The notes: generated by a model not told the origin, from the sequence alone. A stretch of 64,000 bases of DNA from Hymenobacter psoromatis (GCF_020012125.1 NZ_JAIFAG010000001.1:682001-746000); one strand, 5' to 3'. Positions 52,838 through 62,791 are shown, numbered from the stretch's first letter. Numbers and translations: made by a program.

Positions 52838-54973
52838 CTACCAGCGCCAGCTCACCAGCGTGCCGGCGTAATAATTACGGCCCGGCGCGGGCTGAAAATA
52901 CTTGCCGGCGAAGGCGTTCAGGTCGTTACCGAGGCTATAGCGGCGGTTGGTGGCGTTTTCTACCCCCCCGTACACGTCCAGGCTCAGCCGGCCGGCCAGG
53001 GTGCGCCGCCAGCCAGCCCGGCTGCCGAATATCCAGTAGCCCGCCGCGTAGTCAGTGTTGGCATCGTTGAGCGGCAAAGTCGATTGGTGGCCCACCGTGG
53101 GGCTGAGGTAAAAGCCTCGCGCCTCGCTGAAGTCCAGGCCCGCGCTGAGCGTGTGCGGCGCGGTGCCGGTGAGCTGGTTGCCGCCGTACTGCTGCCCGGT
53201 GGCCGACTCATAGCTGCCAAAGCGAAAGCGATTGTAGGCGTAGCTGGCCCAGGCGCGCAGGCCCGCCGCCGGGCTGGGCGCATCGGAGGGGGTAGGAGGC
53301 TGCCACAGCCAGCCGCTGGCCGCCACTTCGGCACCGCGCTGGTGGGTGTCGCCGGCATTGGCGAAGAGCTGGATGCCCTGCGCGTTGGAGCGCGAGACGA
53401 TGGTATTGCGCAGCTCCAAATCAAACAGCGCCACGTCTAAGTTCAGCCGGCCGCTCAGCAGCGTGCCCCGGCTACCCACCTCGTAGCTGGTGCCGCGCTC
53501 GGCCTGCAAATCCTGGCTGATGGTGCCGTCGGAGGGCCGCAGCTCGGCCTCGGTGGGCGGCGAGTAGCCACTGCTCACGCTGGTGTAGGCCGAGATGTTA
53601 CGCGTCAATTCTTTAAGTAAAGCCAGGCGCGGTAACACCTGAGGCTGAAAATCGCGCGCCACGCCGTAGCCCGTGGGGTTGGCGGCGGCCGACGAGATGC
53701 GGTCAATCTGGTAGCGCAGGCGGTTGTAGCTAGCCCCGGCCGTGAGCAGGAAGCCGGCCGGTAACTCATAGTCGGCCTGAGCAAATACGAAGCCCGTGCG
53801 GGTCCGAATCTCGTCGTCGTAGCGCAGCGTGGTGGGCGCGCCACCCACGTTGAGGTAGCTGCGCGAATCGGTAAACGACACCTGAAACTCGCCGCCGCCC
53901 TGCACCCGTAGCGTGTGCCCCGCCAGCAGGCCGCGGTAGTGCAGCGCCGCGCGCCCGCCGCCGCCCAGAATGGCATCGCGCTCCCAATCAACCAGATAAG
54001 GCGTTTGTACGCTGGTGCTGCGGCCGTAGAGCGTGGCCACTGTGCGCCACTTATCCGAAATCTGGTACTCGTGCGTAACGCCCAGCAGCCCGGTCTGCGA
54101 GGCGTAACTGGCGCGTTGGGCTACCGTGCCGGGGCCGCTCGGCGCGCCCGGCCGCGCCTGGCGTGGGTCCTGCTCAAACTGCGTCCGTGTGAGGCCGCCT
54201 GGCAATTGGTAATACAAATCGGTGTAGAGCGCGTGCACGGCCAGCGTCTGCCGGTCGGTGGGCGAAGTCTGGCCGTCGAGCGCGAATACGTCGCGGCGCA
54301 GCGCGCTCTGCTCGCGGTAGCCGTGCAGCTGCTGGTGCGCATACTGCGCCCGGAAGTAGTCGCCGTTCGCCTTGCTCGTTTCCACCGAGGCCGTGAAGCG
54401 GCGCAGCCCGAACGAGCCCACCGAGTAGCCCACCTGCGCCCGGCCCTGGCCCGCCGCGTTGGCCGAAATAGGAGGGGTAGGGCGGCGGTTTTCGAGGCGT
54501 ACCACGCCGCCCGTGCCGGCCCCGTACACGCTGCCCGCCGGCCCCTTCAGCACCTCAATGCGCCCGATTTGCGCCGGGTCCAGAATATTGAGCGGGCTCG
54601 TGCCATTGGCCTCCGTAAACGGAATGTCGAAGTAGTACATTTTCACATTGCGCACCCCAAATGGCGAACGCAATGTGCTGCCCCGCACGCTGATGCGGTA
54701 GCTGCCCGTAGCCCGCTCCTCCAGCCGCACGCCCGGCAGCGTATTTACCGCCGAGGCCAGCGAGTTCTCATTAAACCGCTGAATAATCGTCTGGTCGAGC
54801 ACGCCCACCGCCGCGGCCGTGCGGCGCAGCGGCAGCCGCTCGCCGTAGCCCACCACGGTAGCTGTGGGCAAGGCGCGGGCATGGAGCGTGTCAGCAGGAC
54901 TCGGGGCCTGCTGCGCCGCCAAGCGCAGGGCCGACAGCGTGAGCAGGAGTAGCAAAAAGTAGCGTGACAGCAT
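52838..54973 (-). CDS. TonB-dependent outer-membrane receptor
   Basis: The 711-residue protein has a signal peptide, then TonB-box-like PTATVVGYGERLPLRRT, a plug with SYRISVRGSTLRSPFGVRN and EVLKGPAGSVYGAGTGG, and a barrel ending in VSWRW. It has no carboxypeptidase regulatory-like domain. The layout fits iron-siderophore or vitamin receptors (FecA/BtuB-like). No siderophore gene lies beside it. Substrate is unknown. Confidence 0.9.
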   Translation of the reverse strand: MLSRYFLLLLLTLSALRLAAQQAPSPADTLHARALPTATVVGYGERLPLRRTAAAVGVLDQTIIQRFNENSLASAVNTLPGVRLEERATGSYRISVRGSTLRSPFGVRNVKMYYFDIPFTEANGTSPLNILDPAQIGRIEVLKGPAGSVYGAGTGGVVRLENRRPTPPISANAAGQGRAQVGYSVGSFGLRRFTASVETSKANGDYFRAQYAHQQLHGYREQSALRRDVFALDGQTSPTDRQTLAVHALYTDLYYQLPGGLTRTQFEQDPRQARPGAPSGPGTVAQRASYASQTGLLGVTHEYQISDKWRTVATLYGRSTSVQTPYLVDWERDAILGGGGRAALHYRGLLAGHTLRVQGGGEFQVSFTDSRSYLNVGGAPTTLRYDDEIRTRTGFVFAQADYELPAGFLLTAGASYNRLRYQIDRISSAAANPTGYGVARDFQPQVLPRLALLKELTRNISAYTSVSSGYSPPTEAELRPSDGTISQDLQAERGTSYEVGSRGTLLSGRLNLDVALFDLELRNTIVSRSNAQGIQLFANAGDTHQRGAEVAASGWLWQPPTPSDAPSPAAGLRAWASYAYNRFRFGSYESATGQQYGGNQLTGTAPHTLSAGLDFSEARGFYLSPTVGHQSTLPLNDANTDYAAGYWIFGSRAGWRRTLAGRLSLDVYGGVENATNRRYSLGNDLNAFAGKYFQPAPGRNYYAGTLVSWRW

Positions 54974-55064
54974 GTAAGCGTAATGAGTTTGCTACGCCAA
55001 ACGGTTAAGGTGGGGTAGGTGTTTGGGCCTAGTCTAGCAAATGCGCCTAGGTTCGACCCGCCAG

Positions 55065-55916
55065 TTACTTGGGAAAAGTCGCCTGCATACTGATTAGATT
55101 AGTGGTGAACTTATCGCCCTTCGTCGCCCATTTTTTAATTTCCTTAGCCCAATAGTCAAAATTGCTTCTATCTTTTGTGCGGTAGTAATGCCCTGTTATG
55201 TTAAAGGCAATCTCGCTTTTTATTGCCTTGTCAGTGCATAGTGAAATGCTTTTTTTATAAGTGGTTACGGCATCTTCAAGCTGCCCCAGTTGCAGTTGCG
55301 CATAAGAGAGTTCTTTGTAAGTGTAGCAGTTATCAGGTGTGGTTTCGAGGCCATTTAATGCTACCGCAATAGCCTTGTCATACTGTTGCAAAACGTTGTA
55401 GGTGTACGCCAGCTCGGGCGCAAGGCCCCTGAATTTAGGGTCAAGTTGCTGTGCACGTTGTAGATAAGTAAGCGCTTTAGCCGATTCATTCCAGGAATTA
55501 TATAGAAAGCCCCAGCGGAACAGGTGCTTGACGGACACCGTGTCCGTCTTATAAAAATGTAGCCAGTCTGGTGTCGCGTTGATTTTTAATGAAGCAAACG
55601 CGACCGGAGGAAGCAAGGCTACGCGCACCTGATTGGGCAGAAGACGGACCTTCATGTTGATGCTGTCAAGTCCTTGGGGTATGCGTACATAGCTGCCGTC
55701 TTTAGCAATAGTGAATTTCCCCCCGACCTGATGCGTAAGACCTGCCTGCTCGTCGATATAGATAAAGCCGTAGTGGTAAGTGCCGTCCTTGTCGGGGCGA
55801 AAAACTACCCATTTGTCTTCGCATTCAACAAACCGTTTATCAAACTTCAACATGGTTTGGGCGTGTGAGCCCATCACAATCAATAAGAAGAAGAGTATCA
55901 GGTACTTCGTTAGCAT
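55065..55916 (-). CDS. Secreted TPR-repeat protein
   Basis: The 283-residue protein (ATG at 55916, the first 13 codons of a longer frame excluded) has a signal peptide (MLTKYLILFFLLIVMGSHA) and, from about residue 150, at least three TPR-like helix pairs: ALTYLQRAQQLDPKF, LAYTYNVLQQYDKAIAVAL and LGQLEDAVTTYKKSISLC. The N-terminal 130 residues are a beta-rich domain of unknown function. The gene is more AT-rich than its neighbours. Confidence 0.7.
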   Translation of the reverse strand: MLTKYLILFFLLIVMGSHAQTMLKFDKRFVECEDKWVVFRPDKDGTYHYGFIYIDEQAGLTHQVGGKFTIAKDGSYVRIPQGLDSINMKVRLLPNQVRVALLPPVAFASLKINATPDWLHFYKTDTVSVKHLFRWGFLYNSWNESAKALTYLQRAQQLDPKFRGLAPELAYTYNVLQQYDKAIAVALNGLETTPDNCYTYKELSYAQLQLGQLEDAVTTYKKSISLCTDKAIKSEIAFNITGHYYRTKDRSNFDYWAKEIKKWATKGDKFTTNLISMQATFPK

Positions 55917-56149
55917 GATAGTGGGGGAAGGGGGAGTCAGATTGGCAGGTAGCAAACATAAGATACCGGCACCCCGCTGCTTAAATACTGGCCAGAATAA
56001 GTAGACGCGTTCATCAGCTTAAAAGTAGCGCAGTAGGAAAAATAGTGCCGCATCGTTGCGCAGCATTTACCAGTGCCCAGCAAAAGTAGCGGCCAGCTGC
56101 CAGCAGGCTTTTACTACCCACGGCCCAAAATCCCCACAGAATCGGCCGG

Positions 56150-56157
56150 TACTTTTG
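56150..56157 (+). promoter_or_regulatory. -7 promoter box of the TonB receptor gene
   Basis: TACTTTTG matches TAnnTTTG and lies 25 bases before the start codon at 56182. Confidence 0.4.
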
Positions 56158-56181
56158 CGCTTTATTCAGAGGTTGCTATCC

Positions 56182-58665
56182 ATGTTGTTTATTACCAAAA
56201 GCACCGCGCCGCTACCCCTGCTGGCGCTGCTGAGCGTGCCCGCGCTGGCCCAAACGAGCGCCGTGCGCGGTACCCTGCTCGACGCTACCACCGGCCAGCC
56301 CATTCCCTTCGCCTCCGTGGTGCTGCTGCGCCTACCCGATTCCACGGCCGTGACCGATGCGCAGACCACCGAAGCCGGGGTTTTTGCGCTCGAAAAGCTG
56401 CGGCTCGGCGCCTACGTGCTGCGGGCCAACGTGCTGGGCTACCGCGTGGGCCAGCGCGAAGTGAGCCTCACCAGCGCCGCGCCGGCGGCGCAGCTTGGCA
56501 GCCTGCGCCTGCGCCCGGCCGCCACCCGGCTCACCGAAGTGGTGGTGACGGCCGAGCGGCCCCCCGTGAGCACCGGCCTCGACAAGCGGGTGGTGAACGT
56601 GGCCAAGGACCTCACCGCCGTGGGCGGCACCGCCACCGACGTGCTCCAAAACGTGCCCTCGGTGGCCGTGGACCAGACCGGGGCCATCAGCCTGCGCGGC
56701 AAAAGCGGCGTCACTATCTTCATCGACGGCAAGCCCACCGGGGCGGCGGGCGGCGCGGGCGGCGGCAGCCTCGACCAGATTCCGGCCAGCAGCATCGACC
56801 GCATCGAGGTTATTACCAACCCCTCGGCGCGCTACGACGCGGCCGGCTCGGCGGGCATTATCAATATCATTCTCAAGAAAAACCAGCGCGATGGCCTCAA
56901 TGGCGTGGCTTCGGGAGGGGTAGGCACGCGCAACAAATACAACACCTCACTCACGCTCAACTACCGCAAAGGCAAGCTGAACCTGTTTGGCTCGTATGAT
57001 TTTCGGCGCGACCCGCGCTTCACCAATGGCAGCCTCGACCAGACCACTACTGGCCCGGTGCTTGACCCCGCCACCGGCCAGCCCACCACCACCGACCACA
57101 CGCTGCTGCTGCACCAGGGCCGCCAGGGCCAGACCGCCCAAACTTCGCACGCCGTGCGCGTGGGTCTGGAATACGCCCTACCCCACGACCAGACCCTGAC
57201 GCTGGCCGCGCAGCCGCGCTTCAATACCTACCAGAACGACGAAACCATCCTGTCGCGCCAGCAGGACCAGACGCTCAACCAGCCGGTGTACGTGGGTACC
57301 AGCGACCGCCAGAACGCTAGCCTGGGCCACAATAAGTCGGCCGATTTTACCTTCGACTACCGCCGCGTGTGGCCCGCCCGGCCCGGCCGCGAGCTGACGG
57401 CCGGGGCCGTGTACACGCCCCTTTCGGCCGACAACGCCCTAGCCGCCAACCTGCGCTACCTCGGCGATGGCGGACTGGCTACTCAGCAGCAGACCTTCCA
57501 TACCTACCTGCACCAGGGCGCGGCGCAAGTCGATTTTACGCAGCCGCTGGGCGAGAAGGGCCGCTTTGAAACCGGGGCCAAGAGCACCTGGCAGCGCTCC
57601 GACAACCGCTATGATTTCAGCAGTACCGCCACCAGCGCCAGCCCGGCGCTGGCGCAACAGTCGGTTTTTTTGTACCAGGAATACGTGCAGGCGCTCTACG
57701 CCAGCCTGGGCGGCGAGCTGGGCAAGCTGCGCTACCAGGGCGGCCTGCGCCTGGAGCAAACCAACACCCACGGCCAGCAGCAGCTCACGGGCCAGGAGTT
57801 CCGGCGCAGCTACCTCAACCTGTTTCCGAGCGGCACGCTGGCCTACGGGCTGCCCCGCGAGCAGCAGGTGCAGCTTAGCTACTCGCGCCGAGTGCAGCGC
57901 CCCAACCAGGGCGAGCTGAATCCCTTTCTGGACCGCTCCGACCCGCTGAACCTGCGCGCCGGCAACCCCGCCCTGCTGCCCGAATATGAAGGCCAGGCCG
58001 AGCTGGGCTACCAAAAAGGCTTCGCCAACAAAGCATCGGTGGCCGTGACAGGCTTTTATAGTCTTGAAAAACAAACGATTACCAGCTTCCGTCAGGTTAT
58101 CAGCGACCCGCTCACCGGCTACCAAGTCACGAGCACTACCCGCCTCAATATCGGTCAGGAAACCAACTACGGGCTGGAATTGGTAGGCTCCCTACCCCTC
58201 GCCGCGTGGTGGAAGCTGAGCGGCTCGGCTTCCACCTTCCGCCGCCTCGTGCGCACCACGTTGCTGGCCTCCGACTACACCAACAGCAACATCGTGGGCA
58301 TGGCCCGCCTCAACTCAACCTTCACGCCTATGAAGAAGCTCGATATTCAGGTGTCGCTCAACTACCGCTCGCCGGTGGTCACGGCCCAGGGCCGCCGCCT
58401 CACGTCGTTCAACACCGACCTGGCCGCCAAGTATACCCTCCTGCCCGACAACCGGGGCACCATCACCCTGCGCGTGTCGGACGTATTTAATACGCTGCAA
58501 TACAACTTCTTGGCCTACGCCCCCGGCCTCGACTCGCAGAGCTACAACAAGCGCGAGTCGCGCGTGGCGTTCCTCAATTTCAGTTACCGCTTCGGCCGCG
58601 ACGGCGAAGCCGCGAAATCCAAGCGTAAGGAGGAAAAGGACGATGCTGGCCGGGGCTTTGAGTAA
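56182..58665 (+). CDS. Outer-membrane receptor with carboxypeptidase-like N-terminal domain (OMP_b-brl_3 type)
   Basis: The 827-residue protein starts at the ATG at 56182; the frame to 56056 adds a leader without signal features. It has a signal peptide, a carboxypeptidase regulatory-like domain (VRGTLLDATTGQPIPFASVV), a plug with VLQNVPSVAVDQTGAISLRGK and IEVITNPSARYDAAG, and a barrel of the outer-membrane beta-barrel family 3. Family members are common in Bacteroidota and often act in peptide or metal uptake. No partner SusD is present. Confidence 0.88.
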   Translation: MLFITKSTAPLPLLALLSVPALAQTSAVRGTLLDATTGQPIPFASVVLLRLPDSTAVTDAQTTEAGVFALEKLRLGAYVLRANVLGYRVGQREVSLTSAAPAAQLGSLRLRPAATRLTEVVVTAERPPVSTGLDKRVVNVAKDLTAVGGTATDVLQNVPSVAVDQTGAISLRGKSGVTIFIDGKPTGAAGGAGGGSLDQIPASSIDRIEVITNPSARYDAAGSAGIINIILKKNQRDGLNGVASGGVGTRNKYNTSLTLNYRKGKLNLFGSYDFRRDPRFTNGSLDQTTTGPVLDPATGQPTTTDHTLLLHQGRQGQTAQTSHAVRVGLEYALPHDQTLTLAAQPRFNTYQNDETILSRQQDQTLNQPVYVGTSDRQNASLGHNKSADFTFDYRRVWPARPGRELTAGAVYTPLSADNALAANLRYLGDGGLATQQQTFHTYLHQGAAQVDFTQPLGEKGRFETGAKSTWQRSDNRYDFSSTATSASPALAQQSVFLYQEYVQALYASLGGELGKLRYQGGLRLEQTNTHGQQQLTGQEFRRSYLNLFPSGTLAYGLPREQQVQLSYSRRVQRPNQGELNPFLDRSDPLNLRAGNPALLPEYEGQAELGYQKGFANKASVAVTGFYSLEKQTITSFRQVISDPLTGYQVTSTTRLNIGQETNYGLELVGSLPLAAWWKLSGSASTFRRLVRTTLLASDYTNSNIVGMARLNSTFTPMKKLDIQVSLNYRSPVVTAQGRRLTSFNTDLAAKYTLLPDNRGTITLRVSDVFNTLQYNFLAYAPGLDSQSYNKRESRVAFLNFSYRFGRDGEAAKSKRKEEKDDAGRGFE

Positions 58666-58681
58666 ACAGTAAGATTTACAT

Positions 58682-58813
58682 AAAGCCGTTTGTCCTTGCG
58701 AGCGCAGCGCGGCAGTCGCTCCAGAACGAATGACGAACGAGCTAGCGGAACGAGCGGTGCGGGTCTCGTTCTGGGGCGATTGTCGCGCTGCGCTCGCAAG
58801 GACAAACGGCTTT
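58682..58813. repeat. Inverted repeat with 48-base arms between convergent genes
   Basis: Arms 58682-58729 and 58766-58813 are reverse complements with three transitions around a 36-base loop. The tips carry GCCGTTTGTCCTTGCGAG and GCAAGGACAAACGGC. It may terminate both the TonB receptor and the ClC channel transcripts and belongs to the dispersed GCGAG-type repeats. Confidence 0.75.
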
Positions 58814-58845
58814 TACGTCAGCCCGACCAGCAGTGAGGGGTAGGG

Positions 58846-60741
58846 CTACGCCTCCGTACGCTGCTTCTGAAACAGCGCCTGGCCGCGTAGCAGCACCCGC
58901 AGGCTTTTGCGCTTGAGCAAAATGTGCGGCACCATTTTGCTGTCGTCCTCCAGGCGGTTTTTGTAAGCGGCGAGGATGTCGCGGTACGAGATAACGCCGC
59001 TGACCTGCGGCAGCTTGCCGGCCGATACCACCGGCAGCACGTCCACGTTTTCGCGGGCCATGTGTTCCACGGCCGTGCGCAGCGAATCGGTGGCCAGCAC
59101 GGCGGTTGTGCGCGGCTGCAGCAGCGTGCTGATGGGCGCGTTGTCGTCGGCGTGCCAGCCGGCCAGCGTCACCAGGCTCACGATGTCGGCGAAGGTACCG
59201 TCGGGGTGTACTGTCACCAAGTGGGGAGTAGTACGCTCGGAGTCGGGCTCGCGCTCGCTCCACGCGCGCACCTCGCCAATGGTATTGTCTGTGCTGATGG
59301 CCAGCATATTGCCTTGCAGCACGCGCTCCACGTTCACTTTGTCAAGCAGGTCGGGCTCGTAGTCCACGGGCGTTTTAACGCCGCGGCGGGCTATTTTCTC
59401 GGTCATAATGGTGTTGCCCATCAGCAGAAACGACACCAGGTAGGCCGCCGTGCAGGCCCCCAGCAGCGGCAGTAGCGCCGAGGCCTGCCCCGTAGCCTCC
59501 ACCGCAAACACGATGGAGGTCAGCAGCGCCCGCGACGCACCCGCGAACATGGCGGCCATGCCCACCAGTGCCGCCAGCGGCAGCACGATATCGGAAGCCG
59601 GAAAAAAATGCTGAATAGCCAGCCCCAGCAGCGCTCCCAGCGCCCCGCCAATGGTGAGCAGCGGGGCCAGCGTGCCGCCCGAGGTGCCGCTGCCCAGGGC
59701 AATTGACCAGGACGTAAATTTCAGAAAGCACAAGCCCAGCAGCAGCGCTAAAGGCGCGGTGCCCGACAGCACGGCCGTGATATTCTCGTAGCCCACGCCC
59801 AGCGTGTGCGGCGCGAAATAGCCAATAATGCCCACCGCCAGCCCGCCCAGCGCCGGGCACCACGCCCAGTGAATGGGTAGCTCTTCAAACAGGTCTTCGA
59901 TATAATAAGTCAGCTTGGTAACGCCCACCGAAAGCAGACCAACTAGCAGGCCGATAGCACTATACGTGGCCAGCGCGGGGTTACTGGGCGCGGCCACCGC
60001 CGGCATCGGAAACACCGGGCCGGCCTCGAATAGGAGGTGGTGGCCGGCCGCGCCCGTCACGCACGCCAGCGCCACGGGCAGCAGCGAGCGGGGCGAAAAC
60101 TCGAACAGCAGCAGCTCAATAGCCAAAAAAACCGCCGCGATGGGCGTGCCGAAAATGGCCGCCATGCCCGCCGTAGCACCCGCCGCCAGCAGCACCTTGC
60201 GCTCGTGGTGCGTCACCTTGATGAGCTGCCCCAGGGTGGAGCCCAGCGCGCCGCCCGTGGCGATAATCGGCCCCTCGGCCCCAAACGGCCCGCCCGTGCC
60301 AATGGCCACCGCCGCCGACAGCGGCTTGAGGTACATAATGGCCGGCTTAATACGGCTCTGGTTGGTCAGAATCTGCTCCATCGCCTCCGGGATGCCGTGG
60401 CCCCGAATGGCCTTGGAGCCGTAAATAGCCATCAGCCCCACCACCAGCCCGCCAATAGCTGGCATGGCTATTACCCACAGGCCCAGGTGATTATCAGCCG
60501 GGCTATGGTAAATGATGGAGGCCTCGCCGTGAAAAACCAGGTTGGTTACCAGATTAATCAAATAAACCAGCCCCCGCGCCACGATGCTGATAGTAATGGC
60601 CACCAGCACCGCCAGCGCCGAAATGCGCAGCAGGCGCTGCTTGTCGGGCGCAACGCGCGGCCGCACGCCATCGTCGGCCAAAGTAGGGTCCAGGGAAGGC
60701 GCAATCGGGATGCCCACGTGGGCCAGCTCAGCGTGTCTCAT
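58846..60741 (-). CDS. ClC-type chloride channel with C-terminal CBS pair
   Basis: The 631-residue protein has about 10 membrane helices and the ClC filter segments GHGIPE (114-119), GPFGAEGPII with gating-type Glu156 in GAEGP, and GSGTSGGTLAPLLTIG. The C-terminal 150 residues hold two CBS motifs that may sense adenine nucleotides. Substrate selectivity (Cl-, F- or H+/Cl- exchange) cannot be decided. The Glu in the GxEGP loop suggests an exchanger or gated type. Confidence 0.92.
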   Translation of the reverse strand: MRHAELAHVGIPIAPSLDPTLADDGVRPRVAPDKQRLLRISALAVLVAITISIVARGLVYLINLVTNLVFHGEASIIYHSPADNHLGLWVIAMPAIGGLVVGLMAIYGSKAIRGHGIPEAMEQILTNQSRIKPAIMYLKPLSAAVAIGTGGPFGAEGPIIATGGALGSTLGQLIKVTHHERKVLLAAGATAGMAAIFGTPIAAVFLAIELLLFEFSPRSLLPVALACVTGAAGHHLLFEAGPVFPMPAVAAPSNPALATYSAIGLLVGLLSVGVTKLTYYIEDLFEELPIHWAWCPALGGLAVGIIGYFAPHTLGVGYENITAVLSGTAPLALLLGLCFLKFTSWSIALGSGTSGGTLAPLLTIGGALGALLGLAIQHFFPASDIVLPLAALVGMAAMFAGASRALLTSIVFAVEATGQASALLPLLGACTAAYLVSFLLMGNTIMTEKIARRGVKTPVDYEPDLLDKVNVERVLQGNMLAISTDNTIGEVRAWSEREPDSERTTPHLVTVHPDGTFADIVSLVTLAGWHADDNAPISTLLQPRTTAVLATDSLRTAVEHMARENVDVLPVVSAGKLPQVSGVISYRDILAAYKNRLEDDSKMVPHILLKRKSLRVLLRGQALFQKQRTEA

Positions 60742-60963
60742 AAGACAAAGTTCTACGTTGCCTTCGCAGGAACAGATGAAGCGCAGTCAGATGCGCGCTT
60801 ATCCAACGCAAGTAAGCCGCCATAGGATTCAGAAAACCAGGGCAGCTCCCCAGTCCGTTAGCTGGGCTTAGCGCGCCGGAGGGGGGTAGGGACCCTTCGC
60901 GCCACCCCGTCCCGGCTGCTCGCTGCGCTCGCGCCCGAAACATGGAAAGTTCGCGCTACGGCG

Positions 60964-61317
60964 CTAATACCGGCAGTCGGTCCAGTGCACGAGCTGCCCC
61001 CGGAAGGGTAGGGGCTGGTCGGCGAAAAAAGCCAGTAGTCCGGCCGTTGTTTCGAAGCCATCGGCCTGAGCCAACGTCAGCAGCTCGGAGGGGGGTAGGG
61101 GGCGGCCGTCCACGCGCAGCTCGGTGGCCGTCAGCTCGATTTCCTGCACCAGCAGCACCGGCAAAGGCGGCCAGAACTCGTAGTGGTTGGGCTGGTGGGC
61201 GCGGGCGCAAAACTGCGCCACCGCGCCCGCCCGCCACCGCTGGCCCGCCCGAATAGTATGCACCTTGGTGCCCGCGATGATGGCCGGAATAAACGACTCG
61301 TTGAACCCCAGTATCAT
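60964..61317 (-). CDS. ASCH-domain-like protein
   Basis: The 117-residue protein begins MILGFNESFIPAIIAGTKVHTIRAGQRW, fitting the ASCH fold (PUA-related, RNA-binding or nucleoside-acting) where a G-x-K-x-x-T-x-R segment leads the domain. Its ATG overlaps the stop of xdhC by four bases (ATGA), so it is translationally coupled to xdhC. A specific link to molybdopterin enzymes is not known to me. Confidence 0.6.
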   Translation of the reverse strand: MILGFNESFIPAIIAGTKVHTIRAGQRWRAGAVAQFCARAHQPNHYEFWPPLPVLLVQEIELTATELRVDGRPLPPSELLTLAQADGFETTAGLLAFFADQPLPFRGQLVHWTDCRY

Positions 61318-62438
61318 ACACTGGCCGGAATATGCACTGTGCCCGCCCGCTCGCGCAAAGGCCGCCCCTGCCGCCCACTGTGCTGCGCCTGAATCTCAGC
61401 CACAATAGCCAGGGCAATTTCCTCCGGCGTTTCACTGCCCAAATCCAGCCCAATGGGGCTGTGCAAACGCTCGCGCAAGTGCTGCACCAGCGCGGCCGGA
61501 AATGCAGCCAGCTCCTCCAGCAGGCGCTGGGCCTTGAGGCGCGGCCCCAGTAGGCCAATGTAGGGCGCGGGCGAGGCCAGCAGCGTTTGCAGCGCGGCCA
61601 GGTCGTAGGCGTAGTTGTGGCTGAGCAGCACGTGGTAGGCCAGCGGGTCGGGCGTGGCCGTTTCCAGCTCGCGCACGGGCGTGAGGCGCACCTCGGCGGC
61701 TTCGGGGAAGCGCAGGGGGGTAGGGAGGTGGGGCCGGCCATCGACCACCGTAATGTGCCAGCCCAGCGAGGCGGCCAGGCGCACCAGCGGCTGGGCGTCG
61801 TTGCCGGCCCCGTACACCACCAGGCGCAGCGGCGGCCGCAGCACTTCCAGCGACGCCCGCACCGGGCCGGCGTCGGTGTCGAGGTCCAGCACCCGAGGCT
61901 GGCCCAGCGCCAGCGTGGCGCGGGCGGCCTCGGCCAGCGGGGCGGCCAGCAGCGGCGTGCCGCGCACTACCCCCGCTTCGGTGAGCAGCACGCGCTGGCC
62001 TACGGCGGCTTTCAATCCGCTGGCATCGGTGGCAAACACGGTGGCCAGCACGGCGGGGGTAGGGTGCCGGGCAAAGTCGCGCAACAGCTCTAGCGGGTTA
62101 TCGGCATTGGTAAAATCCAGCGGCTCCAGCAGGATGCGCACCACGCCCTGGCAGCCGGGGCCGAGGCCGTGGCGCGGGTCGTCCTCGTCGCGCGTGTCGT
62201 AGGTCACGAGCGCCGGCTCACCCTGAAAAATGGCCCGCCGCGCCCGCTGCCGCGCATCGCCCTCCAGGCAGCCGCCGCTAATGGCCCCGGTCAGCTCGCC
62301 GTCTTCGGTCACGAGCATCCGCGCCCCCGGCCGCCGGTAGGCCGAGCCAATGACCTCAACCACCGTGGCCAGCGCGCAGGGCTGGCGCGCGGCGCGGTGC
62401 TGGTCGTAGGCGAGGAAGAGGCGTTGGAGTTCAGTCAT
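61314..62438 (-). CDS. xdhC: XdhC/CoxI-family molybdenum-cofactor accessory protein
   Basis: The 374-residue protein has an N-terminal XdhC segment (ALATVVEVIGSAYRRPGARM, TGAISGGCLEGD) and a C-terminal Rossmann-like domain (LVVYGAGNDAQPLVRLAASLGW, LLSHNYAYDLAAL). It sulfurates or inserts the molybdenum cofactor into xanthine dehydrogenase-type enzymes. The end of such a subunit lies 1.5 kb upstream on the same strand, separated by an AT-rich island. Confidence 0.93.
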   Translation of the reverse strand: MTELQRLFLAYDQHRAARQPCALATVVEVIGSAYRRPGARMLVTEDGELTGAISGGCLEGDARQRARRAIFQGEPALVTYDTRDEDDPRHGLGPGCQGVVRILLEPLDFTNADNPLELLRDFARHPTPAVLATVFATDASGLKAAVGQRVLLTEAGVVRGTPLLAAPLAEAARATLALGQPRVLDLDTDAGPVRASLEVLRPPLRLVVYGAGNDAQPLVRLAASLGWHITVVDGRPHLPTPLRFPEAAEVRLTPVRELETATPDPLAYHVLLSHNYAYDLAALQTLLASPAPYIGLLGPRLKAQRLLEELAAFPAALVQHLRERLHSPIGLDLGSETPEEIALAIVAEIQAQHSGRQGRPLRERAGTVHIPASV

Positions 62439-62534
62439 GGCGGGAAAAAGGCCGGTTGGGGCAGTACGCCCGGCGGCGCGGCCGGGTTATGCAAACCGTT
62501 GGCCCGCGCCCGCGGTTTCAAAAGCCGCGGGTAA

Positions 62535-62699
62535 AACCTGCTCCAAAACGACCTACCCCCCAGCACCGCCGTCGATGTCGTGGACATCCACGCCAGCATG
62601 AACAGCGGCGCGCTGGGCGAGGATTACGAGCAGCACAAGCCCCCGCTGGGCCAGGTGAAGCTGGAGGAGTTCGCGAAGGAGTTCGCGGCGGCTTTTTGA
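62535..62699 (+). pseudogene. Short 3' gene remnant, family unknown
   Basis: A frame with no stop from 62535 to the TGA at 62697-62699 encodes about 54 residues (NDLPPSTAVDVVDIHASMNS..., ending KEFAAAF) with no good start codon other than an internal GTG or ATG at 62598. It reads like the C-terminal end of a larger cytoplasmic protein. A TAA precedes it. I do not recognise the family. Confidence 0.3.
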
Positions 62700-62722
62700 G
62701 GGGGTAGGGCAGAGGATAAGCA

Positions 62723-62757
62723 AAAGCGCCCCGTAACCTTGTGGTTGCGGGGCGCCT
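62723..62757 (+). terminator. Hairpin upstream of the antitoxin gene
   Basis: The arms AAGCGCCCCG and CGGGGCGCCTT form a GC-rich stem, 35 bases before the antitoxin gene. No strong T-run follows, so its terminator role is tentative. Confidence 0.5.
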
Positions 62758-62791
62758 TCGCAGTAACTTTAAGCATTCAACAACAACTGCC

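Noticed and set aside
62461..62540. Possible tRNA-like sequence (GGTTTCAAAA in a GC-rich hairpin)
   Set aside because: It cannot form a cloverleaf and lacks the D-stem and CCA-proximal pairing.
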